Under the pieces are notes generated by a model. It was not told the DNA's origin and did not search any database. It saw nothing but the letters and a program-made list of their open reading frames with translations. The translations under genes were made by a program, and so were the position numbers. DNA of 64,000 nucleotides from NCBI RefSeq assembly GCF_000151315.2, contig NW_011887308.1:187649-251648 (forward strand), read 5' to 3'. This stretch comes from Capsaspora owczarzaki ATCC 30864. Its lineage: Eukaryota > Opisthokonta > Filasterea. Position 1 is the stretch's first letter. Each line of letters opens with the position of its first letter. Below are positions 11,715 through 23,720 of the stretch, one piece after another.

Positions 11715-13751
11715 TTAGACATATCCCACATAAAGCGATTCAAATTGTACATTTCGATAAAACTTGCTGGGTCGAACTTGAACTTGCCAACCTTCACGCA
11801 TTTGTCGGATGACAGGATGACTCGCTCGCAGGATTGTCACAAGCTCGAGGGTCCGATCAACGACAGTCGGTTTCTCCGAGAATTTGTATCGAACAGCACC
11901 TTGTTCATCTCGGACAATCAGATCAAAGACGTTGTCATCGGTGTTGTTGGGACGTTTGTTCCAGTCACGAAGCACTTGAATTGCTTTCACACGGATTGAA
12001 TTCCCATTGACGCCTTGAGGCACGGTGACTTTGAGAATAAAGTCGGGGGAATCATCATCAAACTGCGATCGCTTGATGTGCTGCACGCCTTGCCAGTAGT
12101 GCGCTTCGTCCACAATAAGCTCGGCAATCTCGGCTGGGAGAGCTGGCAGAGACGCGGGTTGATTCTCCAGCTCGAGTCCGCTGGTCAGCAAGCAAAACAC
12201 GGTATGAGTGTCTTCGGCGCTTGCTAATCGTGGAAGTAAAGACAGTACGAGAGGGTTGAACTGACCGTAGCTGTGCAACGAACAAGCGATGAAAAAAATA
12301 AAGATGTCAGCACGACAACTCCATAATCTCGAAACTACCAACTTACGTATAGACATCAGCAATATTGAGTTTGTTTGCCTCAATAATCAATTGAGCAACA
12401 GCACTATCAATGCAATTATTGCTTAGACTGTCGCCCAAATGGTGAGTTGGATGACTTGGTGCCAAATGTACGGCTAATCCTGCCGAGACGAGCAGAGCAC
12501 ATGGCAACTTACTCGAGCGTAGTCAGCGTCGTTCCCACTTTGATTGCCTCGGTAATCGCCTGCGCACCAGCATCGCCAATTTGATTGAGAGACAAACTGT
12601 CCATCCATCTCATCAGTGAGCACTTTGAATGCCCTCCGTTAGATCACCACTCACATGCATCAGTCAAAGTGAGATGCCTTACTCGAGCGCAGTCAACGTC
12701 TTATTCGTTTTGAGAGCTTCTGCAATGGCCTGCGCTCCAACATCGCCAATCTGATTCCCATCCAAACTGTCCATCCCTTTCATCAGTGAGCACTTTGAAT
12801 GCCATCTGCAGACATCACGCACTCACAATCACCAGCCAAAGCGAGATGCCTTACGCGAGCTCAGTCACCGTCTTGTTCACTTTGAGTGCTTCAGCAATCG
12901 CGCGCGCTCCGGCATCTCCAATCTGAACCTGGTGCAGCCTGTCCCCTCCATCAATAAGCACTCTTCTGGATCGCCCACTCCCATGCACCAATTCATTGAG
13001 ATGCTTTACTTGAGCCTAGTCAAGGTCTTGTTCACTTTGAGTGCCTCTGCGAATGCCTTGGCAGCATCATCGCCAACCTGATTCCAACTCAGACTATGCA
13101 TCCCATCCACCATCAGTGAGCACTCCGAATGCCCTCGCCTGAAAATCACTCATTTGCATGCATCCGTCAACGTGAGATGCCTTACTTGAGCTTAGTCAGC
13201 GTCGTGTTCACTTTGAGTGCCTCCGCAATCGCCTGCGCTCCAGCGTCGCCAGTCTGATTCTTACCCAGACTGTCCACATGCCCCTCCATCAGTTAGCACT
13301 CTGAATGGCTCTGATTAAATCTTCCACTCACCATCATCAGTCAAAGTGAGATGCCTTACGAGAGCGAAGTCAGCGTCTTGTTCGATTTGAGTGCCTCAGC
13401 AATCGCCTGCGCTCCAACATTGCCAATCTGATTCTCGCTCAGACTGTCCGTCTCTTCTATCGGTGAGCACTCTGCTGGTTTACCCACCCACATGCACCAG
13501 TCAAAGTGAGATGCCTCACTCGAGCTGAGTCAGCGTCGTGTTCACTTTGAGTGCTGCAGCGATCGCCTGTGCTTCTGCGTCGCCAATCTCATCATCAGAC
13601 AGGCTGTCTCTCCAATTGCGTGAGTACACACGCGCGATCACACTGTTCCGAGAAATGCTGCCTGCTCTGACCTTTGAACGTCATCCTCCTCATTCTTGAA
13701 ACAGTCGTACAGCTCGCGCTGGCTCTCAGTCATACTGTGATAGGACAGCAT
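11715..13751 (-). CDS. LRR protein with one 28-residue repeat per exon and a beta-rich C-terminal domain
   Basis: 436 residues, ten exons: 13672-13751, 13520-13609, 13360-13443, 13186-13269, 13010-13093, 12855-12938, 12683-12766, 12513-12596, 12347-12427, 11715-12270. All nine introns are in phase 2. Exon 1 gives a short helical cap (MLSYHSMTESQRELYDCFKN). Exons 2-9 each encode one ribonuclease-inhibitor-type LRR of the form LsxNQIGDaGAQAIAEALKVNttLtxL; exon 9 is a divergent last repeat. Exon 10 encodes about 184 residues that begin LPALPAEIAELIVDEAHYWQ and continue with a predicted beta-rich domain ending LYVGYV. I do not recognise this domain with confidence. The LPxEIxxLIxDxAxYW start recalls an F-box-like helix. 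No signal peptide or membrane segment is seen, so the protein is probably cytosolic. It is related to the LRR part of the gene at 29980-33751. Confidence 0.85.
12513..13609 (-). repeat. Tandem array of LRR exon plus intron units (about 155-176 bp each)
   Basis: Exon ends lie at 12513, 12683, 12855, 13010, 13186, 13360 and 13520, so the unit is 155-176 bp. Similarity runs through the introns as well as the 84-bp exons. Most introns share a segment that reads AGTGCTCACTGATG on the minus strand about 20-30 bases before the acceptor, and TGAGATGCCTTAC on the plus strand at the donor. This points to duplication of exon-intron units. Confidence 0.85.
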
Positions 13752-14276
13752 TCGAAGAGCTTTCACAAAAAAAAAAAAAAAAAAAAAAAAAAGGAGACTG
13801 TTGTTGTTTCATAGTCAAACTTTCATCGTGTGTGTGTGTGTGTGTGTTGCGGACTTGAAGAGTCGTCGATTGGTGCTTTTCAACCTCACATGTGCTGTTT
13901 GCAATAAGCCACGCTTCAGCTTCCTTTCATTCATTCTGAGTGTTCAAAAGATTCAAGCTTCACTCGCCTTCTGTTACGAACTGGGCTCATCCCTAATCGG
14001 TCTTCCCCTCATTCTTCACGATATCGATACTTCCACATACAATTCGTACGCTTCAGTAGTGATTCTAGGTTAAGTTCCGGGTAAGGTCGTAACAGGACCA
14101 TTCTTGTGCAGCAAGACAGTTTTGTGAGAATGAATGGAAAAAGCAGCTCCCTCTGCAATTCTGATCAACAACTCCGTCGACTACCATTCTATTGAGAGGG
14201 GTTTTTATTTCCTCTTTCTGCCCTGTGTTCACCCCTTTCAATGCATATGCATTCATTGAGGCTCAGTCGCCATTGA
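13752..14276. promoter_or_regulatory. Divergent intergenic region between the LRR gene and raptor
   Basis: The 525 bases lie between two start codons facing away from each other, so both promoters should be here. The region holds a 27-base A-run (13767-13793) and a (GT)n microsatellite near 13831-13847. I see no TATA box I would defend. Confidence 0.5.
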
Positions 14277-14503
14277 ATGTCATCGGATTCATCGACAGAC
14301 TCTGCATCGTCGCTCACGAACGCGGCTGCGGCTGCGGTCGCGTCCGTTCTGGCTTCGACCACTGCAGGCCCACCTGTCGCAGCTCCAGCAACATCGACAT
14401 CGACATCGACATTGGTCGCAGGCGCAACTCCGACCGCTCAGCAGCAGGCGGCGCAGCAGCAGCTCCATCAGTACCAGCTGCAGCAACGCGAGCGGCACCA
14501 GAG

Positions 14504-14539
<36 letters not shown>

Positions 14540-17500
14540 CCAGCAGCAGCAACACCAGCAGCATCTGAGTCAGCATCAGAATCAGAGTCAGCATGGTGGT
14601 GGTGGGCATGGTCAGCAGTACCAGCAGCAGCAGCAGCAGCAGTACCAGCAGCAGCCCAGCCAGTCCACCAACAACACGACGCCAGCCGCCGCAGCCGCCC
14701 CACCACCACCATCAGCATCATCGTCGTCATCAGGGCAGCTCCAGCAGACCCAGAGTCAGCAGGCTGAGAGCGGTCATCACCAGCAGCTTGCTCCAGTGCG
14801 GGCGACGCGGCCGACAACGTCGCTTGTGGTTGCCCCGCGACAGACGCTGCCAGCCCAGCAACTTCAGCAGCAGACGCAGCAACTGCAGCAACTGCAACAG
14901 CAACAGCAACAACAACAACTCCAACAACAACAGCAGCAGCAGCAGCAGCAGCAGCAGTTCCAGCAGTTCCAGCAATACCAGCAGTTCAACCACCGCACTC
15001 AGCTCCAGCAGCAACAGCAGCAACAACAGCAACAGCAACAACAGCAACAGACTGGCGGCGGCGGTGGAGTCGCGAGTCAGGCAGACCAGCAGCAGGCCTA
15101 CCAAGCACAAGCTCAAGCTCAAGCTCAAGCACAGCAGAGGCGAGGGCGACCGACCACCCAGCTGCTCATCACGCAGGCGACGTTGCATCAGCAGCAGCAG
15201 TTTGCCAAACCGACTGGCCCGGCGAGCGCATCGGCGGTCCCCGACAACGCGACCAGCAGAGGCAGCAGCAACGCCAATGCAGCTGCAGCCGTCGCTCAAC
15301 GCCAGCAGCCTCACACGACCCAGCCGCAGCTGCAGCAACATCATCACCAGCAACAGCAACAGCAACAGCAACAACAACAACAACTTCAGCAGCAAACGTC
15401 GGCTCAGCAGCTGAATCATCCATACCAACAACCACAGCTGCAACAACCTCCTCAAGCCAATCTGCTCCAGGCTCAACTCCAAGCAGAGCACTACCAGCAA
15501 ACGCGAGCCGCTCAAGCACACTCCCAAGTTCATGCCCAAGGTCAAGGTCAGCTTCAGGCTCAAGGTCAGCTTCAGGCTCAAGGTCAGATTCACGCCCAAG
15601 GTCAAATTCAGGGGCACACAACGCTCCAGCATGGACAACGCGCTGGTGCGCCGCCAACACCGTCTGCAGGAGGTCCTCCGTCAGCAATGAGTGCGCAAGT
15701 ACTGCTCCAACAGCAGCTTGAACTGCAGGCTCTGCAGCAACTGCAAATGCAACTCTCGACGCCGTCCGGACACCCGCCTCCGACGGGGCCAGGCGGTCTG
15801 CCACTGCTCACGACACCGAGCAGCACCGAGCAACCTCTGCAGCTGCGCTTCACGTACGTGCCACGACCCATTCATCCTGCTTTCGTCAGCTCCTTGCAGC
15901 AAGGCCTTGGCGCAATCTCCCCAGGCATCACCCGCGCTGCAAAGCTCCGACGCGCCACGATCGCTCCAGATGCAGCAAATCCTGCCACCCCGCTCCCCGC
16001 TGCTTCGAGCAACGGTGTTGTTAATGTCCAATCTGTAGCTGGCCGAGCAGCAGTCTCGGCGCCGTTCACCCCAGGGCTCGCCGTCCCTGGCACGCCCGTT
16101 CGCGGACTGTCTCCTGCCAGCGCCGGGCGCAATGCTGGCTCGCAGCCACCGTTGCAGCAAGCACAGCAGCAACAGACCTCCCAGGCGCAGCAACAGCAGC
16201 AACAATCCCAATCGCAGTCTCAATCCCAGACCAATCCCTCATCCCAGGCCTTTTCCGAGAACGCCGCAACAGGGTCTGTGGCTGTCGAAAAGTACTTTTC
16301 GCCCGACCCGGACGATGTTCCTGGGCTGCAGCAAAACGGCACAGACTTGTCTGGGCTGCTTCTCGATTTGCACTTTTGCGAGCCTCGCCATCGCAACAAT
16401 GGCCTGCCCGATGGTGCCATCCGGCTCCCGGCTGCGTGGCGGACTCGCGACCGTATGAAGACAGTGTGTGTCGCGCTAGTGCTTTGCTTGAACATTGGTG
16501 TCGATCCCCCGGACATTGTCAAGACGTCTCCGTGCGCACGTCTCGAATGCTGGATGGGTGAGTTCCGAAAGAAGGTTGTGTTTTTGTTTGCTTGTGTTTT
16601 TTTTTTGTTTGTTTGTTTTTTTTCGCTTGTGTTTGTGGTGGATTGAGTGGTTCTACTCATTCCCTTTGTTTGTTTTTTTTTCTTGGCTTGGATGACTCAC
16701 TCACACGGATCCCATCCTGCTTCCCCCTTTATGTTTTGTCCCCCTACCCGCAGATCCGTTCTCCGTCCCGCCGCAGCGCGCCCTCGAACAAATTGGTCTG
16801 CGGCTGGAGCAGCAGTACTCGCGTTGGCAAAACAAGGCGCGCTACAAGCCCTCACTCGACCCCACCGTGGACGATATCAAGCGCCTGTGCACCAGTCTGC
16901 GTAGAAATGCCAAGGACGACCGCGTGCTGTTTCACTTCAACGGCCACGGCGTCCCGCGACCCACTCCCAACGGCGAGCTGTGGGTGTTCAACAAAAACTA
17001 CACGCAGTACATTCCACTGTCCCTCCACGAGCTTCAAAACTGGGTCGGCAGTCCTTCCATTTTCGTGTACGACTGCTCGTCTGCCGGCTTGATTGTTGAG
17101 ACGTTCAACCAGTTTGTCAGTCAACGCGAGAGCCAAATCGAGCGCGCTGCCGCGCAACCCACCGAAGGCGCTCCTGCCATCACCCCCTTGCGAGATTGCA
17201 TCCAACTGGCGGCTTGCGGTCCGACAGAAACGCTCCCAATGAACCCAGATTTGCCCGCAGACCTCTTCACCTCGTGCTTGACCACGCCAATGCAGGTAGC
17301 CCTGCGCTGGTTTTTCCAAAAAAGCAGGCGTCTGGTGCAAGGTGTCACGCTCGAAATGATTGATGAAATTCCCGGCAAGCTGACAGATCGTCGCTCCCCT
17401 CTGGGCGAATTGAACTGGATTTTCACGACCGTCACCGACACCATTGCCTGGAACACGCTTCCTTGCGATGTCTTCCAACGACTCTTCCGTCAGGATTTGC

Positions 17501-20500
17501 TCGTTGCCAGCTTGTTCCGCAACTTTATTCTCGCCGAGCGCATCATGAAGTCTGTCAGCTGCAATCCCGTTTCCTCCCCTCGCCTGCCCTCCACCCATCA
17601 GCATCCAATGTGGTAACGTTTGCTTATTCTGTCTTGCATTTCGTTGCTTTTTCCTTGGAGACATTTTTTTGCACCCAACACACTTTGTCTGTCAATTTTG
17701 GACAGGGCGGCCTGGGATCTTGCGGTCGATATTTGCGTCTCACAGCTTCCCAAGATTCGCGCCGGCACTGCCGAGTATCAGGTATGGTAGCTTTTTTGCT
17801 CCTCGACTGGAATCCTTGCTATGGAGTTTTTTTTGCACTCACTCCTCTTGCATTTCAGCACTCGCCTTTCTTTGCCGAGCAACTGACAGCCTTCGAAGTC
17901 TGGCTCGACATGGGCTCCGAGTCTCGAAAGCCTCCAGAACAACTTCCTGTTGTTTTGCAGGTGCTGCTGAGTCAGCTGCATCGACTGCGTGCGTTGGAGC
18001 TTCTGGGTCGTTTCATTGATCTGGGACCGTGGGCGGTCAATATGGTACAGCATCTCACATTACTGTTTTACGCTTTTATTGAAGCGCACCGCTAACCATG
18101 ATCCTTTTCTTTTCGGATTTAGGCGCTCTCTGTAGGCATCTTCCCGTATTTGCTCAAACTCATCTTGTCGCCGTCCGTGGAGCTTCACGCAGTCCTCGTG
18201 TTCATTTGGGCCAAGGTTCTTGCCGTTGATCGCGTACGAAACTCAGACCTCTGCTTGTTTTAGGCGGGAGATTTGTTTTTGTTTAGGTTCTCACTTCCAT
18301 CTTGCCATTTTGCTGATTTTTAACTGCAGTCTTGTCAAGCCGACCTGCTTAAGGACGACAACCACCGCTTTTTTGTCAACCTGCTCGCCGATCCTACATG
18401 CCCCTCGGAACAGCGATCAATGGCTGCGTTTGTCTTGTCGGTGATTTGCGACAACTTCCGCGTGGGCCAGGAGGCCTGCATGAACAGCGCCGTGCTGCCC
18501 CTCTGTCTCGACCAGCTGGACGAGCCTGATCCGCTTTTGCGCCAGTGGGCTTGCTTGTGCATTGGCAAGGCGTGGCAAAACTTTGATCCTGCACGCTGGT
18601 ATGGTGTTCGCGACAACGCGACGGCCAAGATTTGCAACCTGCTGCACGACTCTGTGGTGGAAGTCCGCGCCGCGGCCGTGTTTGCTCTCGGCACGTTCTT
18701 TTGCACTGTCGACCGCACGGATCAAGTCATCAACATTGAGCATTCGATCGCGCGCGCCTTGCTCGGCATTTGCGGTGACGCCAGTCCGCTGGTTCGCAAG
18801 GAAATTGTGATTGCGTTCTCCAAGCTGGTCTTGCAGTTTGAGTCCAAGTTCCGCGCTGCTGCTCTCGAGCACCTGGACGAGGACAGGTCACGCATGGCCG
18901 ACATGGCATTCAGCAGCAGCGCCAGCCCTGACAACTCGTACGACGATCACAACAGCGGTGGTCGCACGGGCAAGATGACGCCGCGACCCACCTCCATGCT
19001 GCATGGCTCTGCGTGGATTTATCCCAACGTATGGACTGCCTTGCTCAACTTGAGCTTTGATCCTTACTTTGATGTTGCGACCTTGGCCCAATTTGTCGTT
19101 GACTCGATCAACATTCAGCTGGTCGTTCCCGCTCCCGAGCTCACGCGGCTCCCTTCCACGCCTGCATCAGCAAACAAGCGTCACCACGCACTTGCCGGGA
19201 CGTTGAATGCAGCTCCATCTCCGTTGGCGGCGGCGGCATCGTCATCGAGCGGGTATGCTGCGCCGGCAAACACCTCGTCGCCGCTTGTCCGCAGCTCAAG
19301 CAGCAACCGCCTAGGAGGAGGCATTCCTTCCGCCACTGTTACCAGCCTTCCTCCGCCACAGCAAGGCCAGCCGCAGACCCCGACACTGCAGCGCGTTGCC
19401 CCTGGCTCTGCTCAACGTGGCCAAGGCGTGTTTGCCAGCAACCCTGCCGCTCCAGCTACTGGCGCAAATGCCAATGCTGCTGGAGCGACGTACGCGGGCG
19501 GTTCGACAATGGCACCCAATGCAGCGCCAATGCAGATGGCCTTCCAGCGCCAAACCAGCCAGGCGAGCCAAACGAGCCAGGTCAGCCAGGCCAGCATGGC
19601 CAGCCAGGCCAGTCAGCAGTCTTCTGTCGACGCCGCCGGTCGCTCTTCCCACGTTGCTTCTGCAGCCGAAACCAATGGCATGCCGCTCGTGTCTACGTTC
19701 TTTGAGTGGTGCTACCAACGTTTCTCGGAGCCTTTCATGAAGCCGTGCCCCGAGGACGACCCGACGAGTGCGACGTTCCAAGAAAAGATCAACCAGGCTC
19801 GCAAGAATGTGCGCTACCGCTACGAAGCGCGCCGTGAGCATCTCGTCGCGGCAACGCGAAAGCTTGATGGACAGATCTTTGTGCGTGACAACGACGCAGC
19901 AACCAGCTCCCTCCTGTTCTATCCGTACGATCCGTATCTCGCGGTCGCCGACTCGCGCAACGTGGTCAGCATCTGGAACTGGGCCAAGGGCACGCGTATC
20001 AACCAGTTCCCGAACGGCAATCTTGCAACCAGTCGAATCACCAGTCTCAAAGTGATCAACGAGTCCGAGTCGCCGCTGTTGCTGGTCGGATCCGACGATG
20101 GCGCTGTTCGATTGTGGCGGAATGCACCGGAAGAGCACCACGAAGAGCTCGCCTCGGCATGGCGTCCGCTCACCGAGGTTCTGCGCTCCAACCGGGGCTC
20201 TGGCTTAATCACGGATTGGGAAAGCCGGAATGGCATTCTTTTCACCGCGGGCGATTCATCCGTGATCAAGACGTGGAACGTGGAGACCGAGCTTTGCGAG
20301 CGGGTATGTTCAGGCAATGTCAAGCAGCGGAGTGACAGGAGAAGAGAGTTTACTAACTTTTTTTTTTTTGATTTGTTTGGTTGTTTGGTTGTTTGGTTGT
20401 TTGGTTGTTTGGTTGTTTGAATTGACTTTGCTTCTAACAGGCTATGCTCACTCAGTCTGGCGTCTGCGTTACGTCCATGACGCACGACCCGTTCGATCCG

Positions 20501-21292
20501 GCCATTCTTTATGCTGGCTTTGCAGATGGCACCATTCGTATCTACGACACGCGCCGAGAGCACGCGTAAGGGTGGAGATGGCATTGTTGATGCGCTCCTT
20601 TTTTTTTCATTTTTGCTTCTATGCTTACCTGTTCGTGTCACCGCATTGCTTGCTTCTTCATCGCATAGGCTTGTTGAAACGCTCATGCACCATCGTGCTT
20701 GGGTTGTGAGCGTCATGCTTCAGCGCAACAATTCGCGCGAGCTTGTTTCTGGCAGGTATGATTCGACATGTGTCGTGCTTGTGTCGTGCTTTTGCATGGA
20801 TGGAGCTGCGGTTGCTCACGCTCGTGTTTCAAACTCGCTCGCTTTCAGTGTTTTGGGCGACATTAAAATTTCGGACATTCGGTTTGGCGACGATCTCGTC
20901 GCGCCTGTCAAATCTCTGGATGCGCACCAGGGAACAATGACTGCTTTTGCCATGCACGACAACGCCCCTGTGCTTGCATCGTAAGTTTGAAGCACTTGCA
21001 AGTCACTTGCCGCTTTTGTGATGTTTCATTCTCACCTTCTTTTTTTTTTTCTCACCTGTGTGCGCATTTTTTTCCTCTTCCTTCTTGTAGTGGCTCGCAA
21101 AATCAATTCATCAGGATTTTCAACACTGCAGGCACCACGTTGAGTGCCGTTCGTTACCACGAAGGTTTCCTCGGACAGCGTATCGGGCCTGTCAGCTCGC
21201 TGGCGTTCCATCCGCACAAAGTCATGCTGGCTGCCGGTTCGACCGATTCGCTCGTCTCCGTCTATGCGATGGATGCACGCAGCAAGGTGTAA
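14277..21292 (+). CDS. RPTOR: Raptor, regulatory subunit of TOR complex 1, with a Gln-rich N-terminal extension
   Basis: Scaffold that presents substrates to TOR kinase in TORC1. Exons: 14277-16557, 16754-17612, 17706-17781, 17859-18044, 18123-18233, 18330-20303, 20441-20565, 20669-20755, 20849-20980, 21091-21292; phases agree; 2010 residues against about 1335 in human. Residues about 50-660 are dominated by Gln with Ala, Ser, Pro and His. The conserved raptor N-terminal (caspase-like) domain follows: [38 protein letters not shown] (about 820) and VYDCSSAG (about 864), so the His and Cys of the pseudo-caspase pair are kept. Next come helical repeats ([57 protein letters not shown]). A poorly conserved, Ser/Ala/Gln-rich stretch follows, and then a C-terminal WD40 domain from about 1680 to the end. 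A separate gene fused upstream is unlikely, since exon 1 is open through into the conserved part. Confidence 0.95.
14458..16245 (+). repeat. CAG/CAA-rich polyglutamine-coding tract
   Basis: CAG and CAA codons predominate, with several uninterrupted Gln runs (for example near 14500-14540, 14880-14960, 15005-15050 and 15345-15390). In the antisense strand the same DNA gives Leu/Cys-rich open frames, which are not genes. Confidence 0.9.
20374..20418 (+). repeat. Octanucleotide tandem repeat in a raptor intron
   Basis: The unit TTGTTTGG is repeated about six times inside the intron between the sixth and seventh raptor exons. It lies after a short T-run and just before the acceptor CTTCTAACAG. 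Confidence 0.85.
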
Positions 21293-21611
21293 CTCCGCTG
21301 GGCTGGTCATTGTTATTGTTGTGTGATTTGCGCTTGCACTTGATCTTCCCCTCTTTCTCCCTGTCTCTTTTGACAACCATTGATCTTTTGATACCTTTTT
21401 TTCGACGTTCTTTTTTATTCTTTTTGTGTTTGTCTTTGTGCACCGGGTGTCTGTGTGTTTGAAGCCACACTCTGCGGCGTCTGTGTATCTCCATTTCTTC
21501 AATTGTGAATGTCTCTTTCCCCCTCCCCCGTCTTGTCATAAATGACACCAGTTCCATTTACAGCCATCACTCCTTGTTTTTCCACCCATCCATTCATCCA
21601 CACACACACAA
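21293..21611 (+). other. Spacer between raptor and histidinol-phosphate aminotransferase
   Basis: 319 bases, pyrimidine-rich on the plus strand. They contain the raptor 3' UTR and the promoter/leader of the next gene. No reading frame or RNA is recognised. Confidence 0.6.
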
Positions 21612-22438
21612 ATGTCCAAACGCCCTGACTTTGACCTCCGCGCGATCGTCCGCACAAACGTCTACTCGCTCGATCCCTACCGCTGTGCCCGCGACGACTA
21701 CGACCAAGGTAAACCCCCCCCCCCGCGCCAACCACTGATCTGACTTGTGCTCGAATTCCCCCAACAAACTTGCGACTGAGCGTGTGGAACGGCGTGATCA
21801 GCGGGACTGTGATCGTGGTAACGGAGCGGAGCCTTTTTGTTCCTTTGATTCCAGCTCGGTGCAGTGATATCACCACCACCCTCAACATTGACCATCCTCA
21901 CGATTGGAGGCACTTTGCTTGATCTGACGTCTGTGCTGTGTTTTGCGGGGAGGGGGGTTGCAGGCATCTTGCTGGACGCCAATGAGAACAGCATTGGCGC
22001 TGCTGTGGTCAAGAAAGGCGACGACGACGAGCTCACGCGGTACCCGAGCCCGTACCAAGTCGAGATGAAGCGCGACATTGCTGCATTCAGGTGGGTCAAC
22101 CATCGCACATCCAGAAGGAGCCGGCTTTGTTGCATCCAAACTGGATTCGAAAACCGCTGTCAAAGACCCTGAGCAGAAATAGCGGCAGCACTGCAGACAT
22201 GTGAAAAGCCTTACAACTCACTTGTGTTTCACATCCGTGATTCATGTCGAATGGTTGTTGGCGATGTGGTTGTCGATTAGGTCGATTCAGCCAGACCAAA
22301 TCTTCCTGGGCGTTGGCTCGGACGAGGCGATCGACACGCTTGTCCGCATCTTCTGTGTTCCCGGTACGACGCCGATCTGCTGCTTGTCACAACATTGGCC
22401 CTTTTGTGGATGGTGCAATGTTCAAGGAAAAACAAGGC

Positions 22439-22490
<52 letters not shown>

Positions 22491-23543
22491 CTGTGCTCCT
22501 CTTTTCTTTTTTCCATCTCGTCGACAACTTTACAGGAAAGGACGCACTGCTGATCACCCCGCCAACGTACGGCATGTACAAGGTCGTTGCCAACATGAAC
22601 GATGTCAAGATCCAAAGTGTGCCGCTCACGCCCGATTTCCAGATTAACGTCGAAGAGGTAGCCGGCGCCGAGATGCTGAATTATTGCAAACACACGATTT
22701 TTGTTGTTCGACGGCACTCACCATTCCTGTTCGAAACAGACCCTCAAGGCCATCACTCCCGAGACCAAGATCGTCTTTTTGTGCTCACCCAACAACCCCA
22801 CGGGCAATCTGCTGGCCACGGCTGACATTATCAAGGTTCTCGATCACCCTGCATTGCGTGGAGTGGTCGTGCTCGACGAAGCGTACGTCGACTTTACGAC
22901 TCAAGGCTCGCTCGCCCACCTCCTTGCCAGCTACCCCAACCTTGTCATTATGCAGACCTTCTCCAAGTCGTTCGGTCTGGCCGGTGTCCGGTATGCACCG
23001 GTCAAAATTCATGCTGGCGGTTTTGCTGTCTTTTGATCTTTCCACTCACGTCTTATCCGTTGTCCCCCCCCCCTCCACCCCCTTCTCCCAACCACTGTTC
23101 AAAACAGTCTTGGCATGGCCTTTGCGTCTGCCGAACTCACTGCCATCATGAACAAGTTTAAGGCGCCTTACAACATCAACCAACTCACGTCGCAGGTCGG
23201 CGTCCAGGCAGTGTCACAGCAGGGCTTGGCCCAAATGCGCTCGAATGTCGCCGTCTTGCTGGAACAGCGAGCCTTGCTCGAGAAGGAATTCAAAGCCATG
23301 CCGCAAGTGGCGCACGTCTTCCCTTCGGACTCGAACTTCTTGCTTGTCCGCTTTACACCCTCCGTCGATGCCTATGCCCTGTACAAGAAGATGGCGGACA
23401 GCGGTGTTGTCGTGCGCTTCCGCGGAAACGAGATTCACTGCAAGAACTGTCTGCGCGTGACTGTTGGATCGCCCTCTGAGAACCAAGAGCTCCTTCGACA
23501 GGTTTCTGCACTCGCTGCCAGTCCCGAGATGGCTGCCAAGTAG
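21612..23543 (+). CDS. HIS5: Histidinol-phosphate aminotransferase
   Basis: PLP-dependent class I/II aminotransferase that converts imidazole-acetol phosphate and glutamate to histidinol phosphate in histidine biosynthesis. Exons 21612-21708, 21964-22090, 22281-22363, 22536-22657, 22740-22990 and 23108-23543 give 371 residues, close to the usual 350-385. Landmarks: NVYSLDPYRCARDDY at the N-terminus, LDANENSIGA, FLGVGSDEAIDTLVR, ITPPTYGMYK, FLCSPNNPTGN, VVLDEAYVDFT, and TFSKSFGLAGVRLG with the PLP-binding lysine near residue 219. The C-terminus has CLRVTVGSPSENQELL. The third intron holds a T-run of about 42 bases. Animals lack this enzyme, so the gene is a useful mark of a unicellular or fungal-like lineage. 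The symbol is the yeast name (bacterial hisC). Confidence 0.95.
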
Positions 23544-23660
23544 AAGGGGAGTGGGTGTGCTATCATGTTATGTTTTGGAAGGTGATTTGTGGCCAGCGCT
23601 TCAGAAATACATCCCTTCCATTGCCAATCAAAATGTAGTGTATTTCCTTATTCACAGCAA

Positions 23661-23666
23661 AATAAA
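23661..23666 (+). terminator. Candidate polyadenylation signal AATAAA for the aminotransferase gene
   Basis: A canonical AATAAA hexamer 118 bases after the stop codon, in the short convergent spacer before the STK16-like gene. Confidence 0.5.
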
Positions 23667-23720
23667 AACCACCATACTCATGTACCACGCAAAACCTACA
23701 ACACCATACTGCTGTGGTGA

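Noticed and set aside
12513-13609. Regularly spaced repeats that could pass for a CRISPR-like or satellite array
   Set aside because: The 84-bp repeated cores translate to clean LRRs with consistent phase-2 splice sites. The spacing varies and the genome is eukaryotic.
14289-15804. Long antisense open frames rich in Leu, Ala and Cys opposite the polyglutamine tract
   Set aside because: They are the mirror of CAG/CAA repeats (CTG reads as Leu, GCT as Ala, TGC as Cys) and have no conserved content.
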